A stretch of DNA of 13,896 bases from Acidobacteriota bacterium (GTDB lineage Bacteria > Acidobacteriota > UBA6911 > RPQK01 > JADFOI01), in the NCBI GenBank assembly GCA_030624355.1, contig JAUXKG010000017.1, positions 1 to 13,896 on the forward strand, read 5' to 3'. Of the stretch, positions 13,757-13,896 are shown piece after piece; within the stretch, counting starts at the first letter, position 1; each line of letters begins with the position of its first letter. Both the position numbers and the translations under genes were made by a program. Under the pieces are notes generated by a model. That model was not told the origin of the DNA, made no database searches, and saw only the letters and a program-made list of their open reading frames with translations.

Positions 13757-13896
13757 TTAGGGGACCGGGTCTGCTCCCCCGGCACTCCAAGGATGGCAAC
13801 GGAGCACTCTATAGATGCCGAATAAAGCCCCCTTGATAACACCAAATCTCTCGATGGCTTGACGGGTATACTCTGAACATGAGGGGTGGAATCGAC
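13757..13896 (-). CDS. yidD: Membrane protein insertion efficiency factor YidD (3' part)
   Basis: The last 45 full codons of yidD are visible, the 5' end lying beyond the right edge. They read RFHPSCSEYTRQAIERFG, then ALFGIYRVLRCHPWSAGGAD and PVP, the classic YidD pattern with its Cys residues (the partial first codon would be Cys, giving CRFHPSCSEY). YidD is a small, membrane-associated protein that helps YidC-dependent insertion. It lies directly upstream of yidC in the order expected near rnpA and rpmH. Confidence 0.95.
   Translation of the reverse strand, partial: RFHPSCSEYTRQAIERFGVIKGALFGIYRVLRCHPWSAGGADPVP

Noticed and set aside
1..13896. CRISPR arrays, tRNA or rRNA genes, insertion sequences
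   Set aside because: No spaced repeats, no tRNA-like cloverleaf in the short gaps, and no transposase motifs were seen on either strand.

Overview
The window reads as a chromosomal segment of a Gram-negative-type bacterium of fairly high GC content. The likeliest phylum is Acidobacteriota. That guess rests on the style of the YidC C-terminal half (an Arg-Asp-Asp-Pro-Arg-Arg stretch before the Asn-Pro-Leu-Gly-Gly-Cys motif) and on the gene set, not on a database search. Every long gene is an ordinary intact chromosomal gene, so this is not a phage or plasmid region.

Layout from left to right. (1) At 1-204 (minus) lies a fragment of a pseudaminic/sialic acid synthase (PseI/NeuB family). It lacks its first ~50 residues, abuts the end of the next gene and is more AT-rich than it. 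(2) A minus-strand run follows: methylmalonyl-CoA mutase large subunit, then two oligopeptide-type ABC ATPases (OppD-like, OppF-like). (3) A small protein of unknown function is divergent on the plus strand (3686-3949). (4) A minus-strand pair follows: selD and a cyclase-family lipoprotein. (5) A plus-strand block mnmG-rsmG-parA-parB has a perfect 16-bp parS palindrome just before parA. (6) Converging on it is a minus-strand block yidD-yidC-jag-mnmE, with yidD cut by the right edge.

Blocks 5 and 6 are the classic origin-proximal cluster (rpmH-rnpA-yidD-yidC-jag-mnmE-mnmG-rsmG-parA-parB), but the mnmG-parB half is inverted relative to the yidD-mnmE half. The genes cover membrane protein insertion, wobble-uridine tRNA modification (MnmE/MnmG), 16S rRNA methylation (RsmG) and chromosome segregation (ParA/ParB/parS).

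The most notable observation is that selD is longer than a simple ORF reading shows. Reading through an in-frame UGA at 5743-5741 restores the missing N-terminus and places the UGA exactly at the catalytic Cys position of selenophosphate synthetase. A 6-bp hairpin with a GGA loop begins 12 nt after the UGA, as expected for a bacterial SECIS. The organism therefore very probably makes selenoproteins, and its SelD is itself one. selD and mnmG diverge from a 133-bp region in which each start codon sits only a few bases after a perfect TATAAT, suggesting leaderless or near-leaderless mRNAs; parA looks similar.
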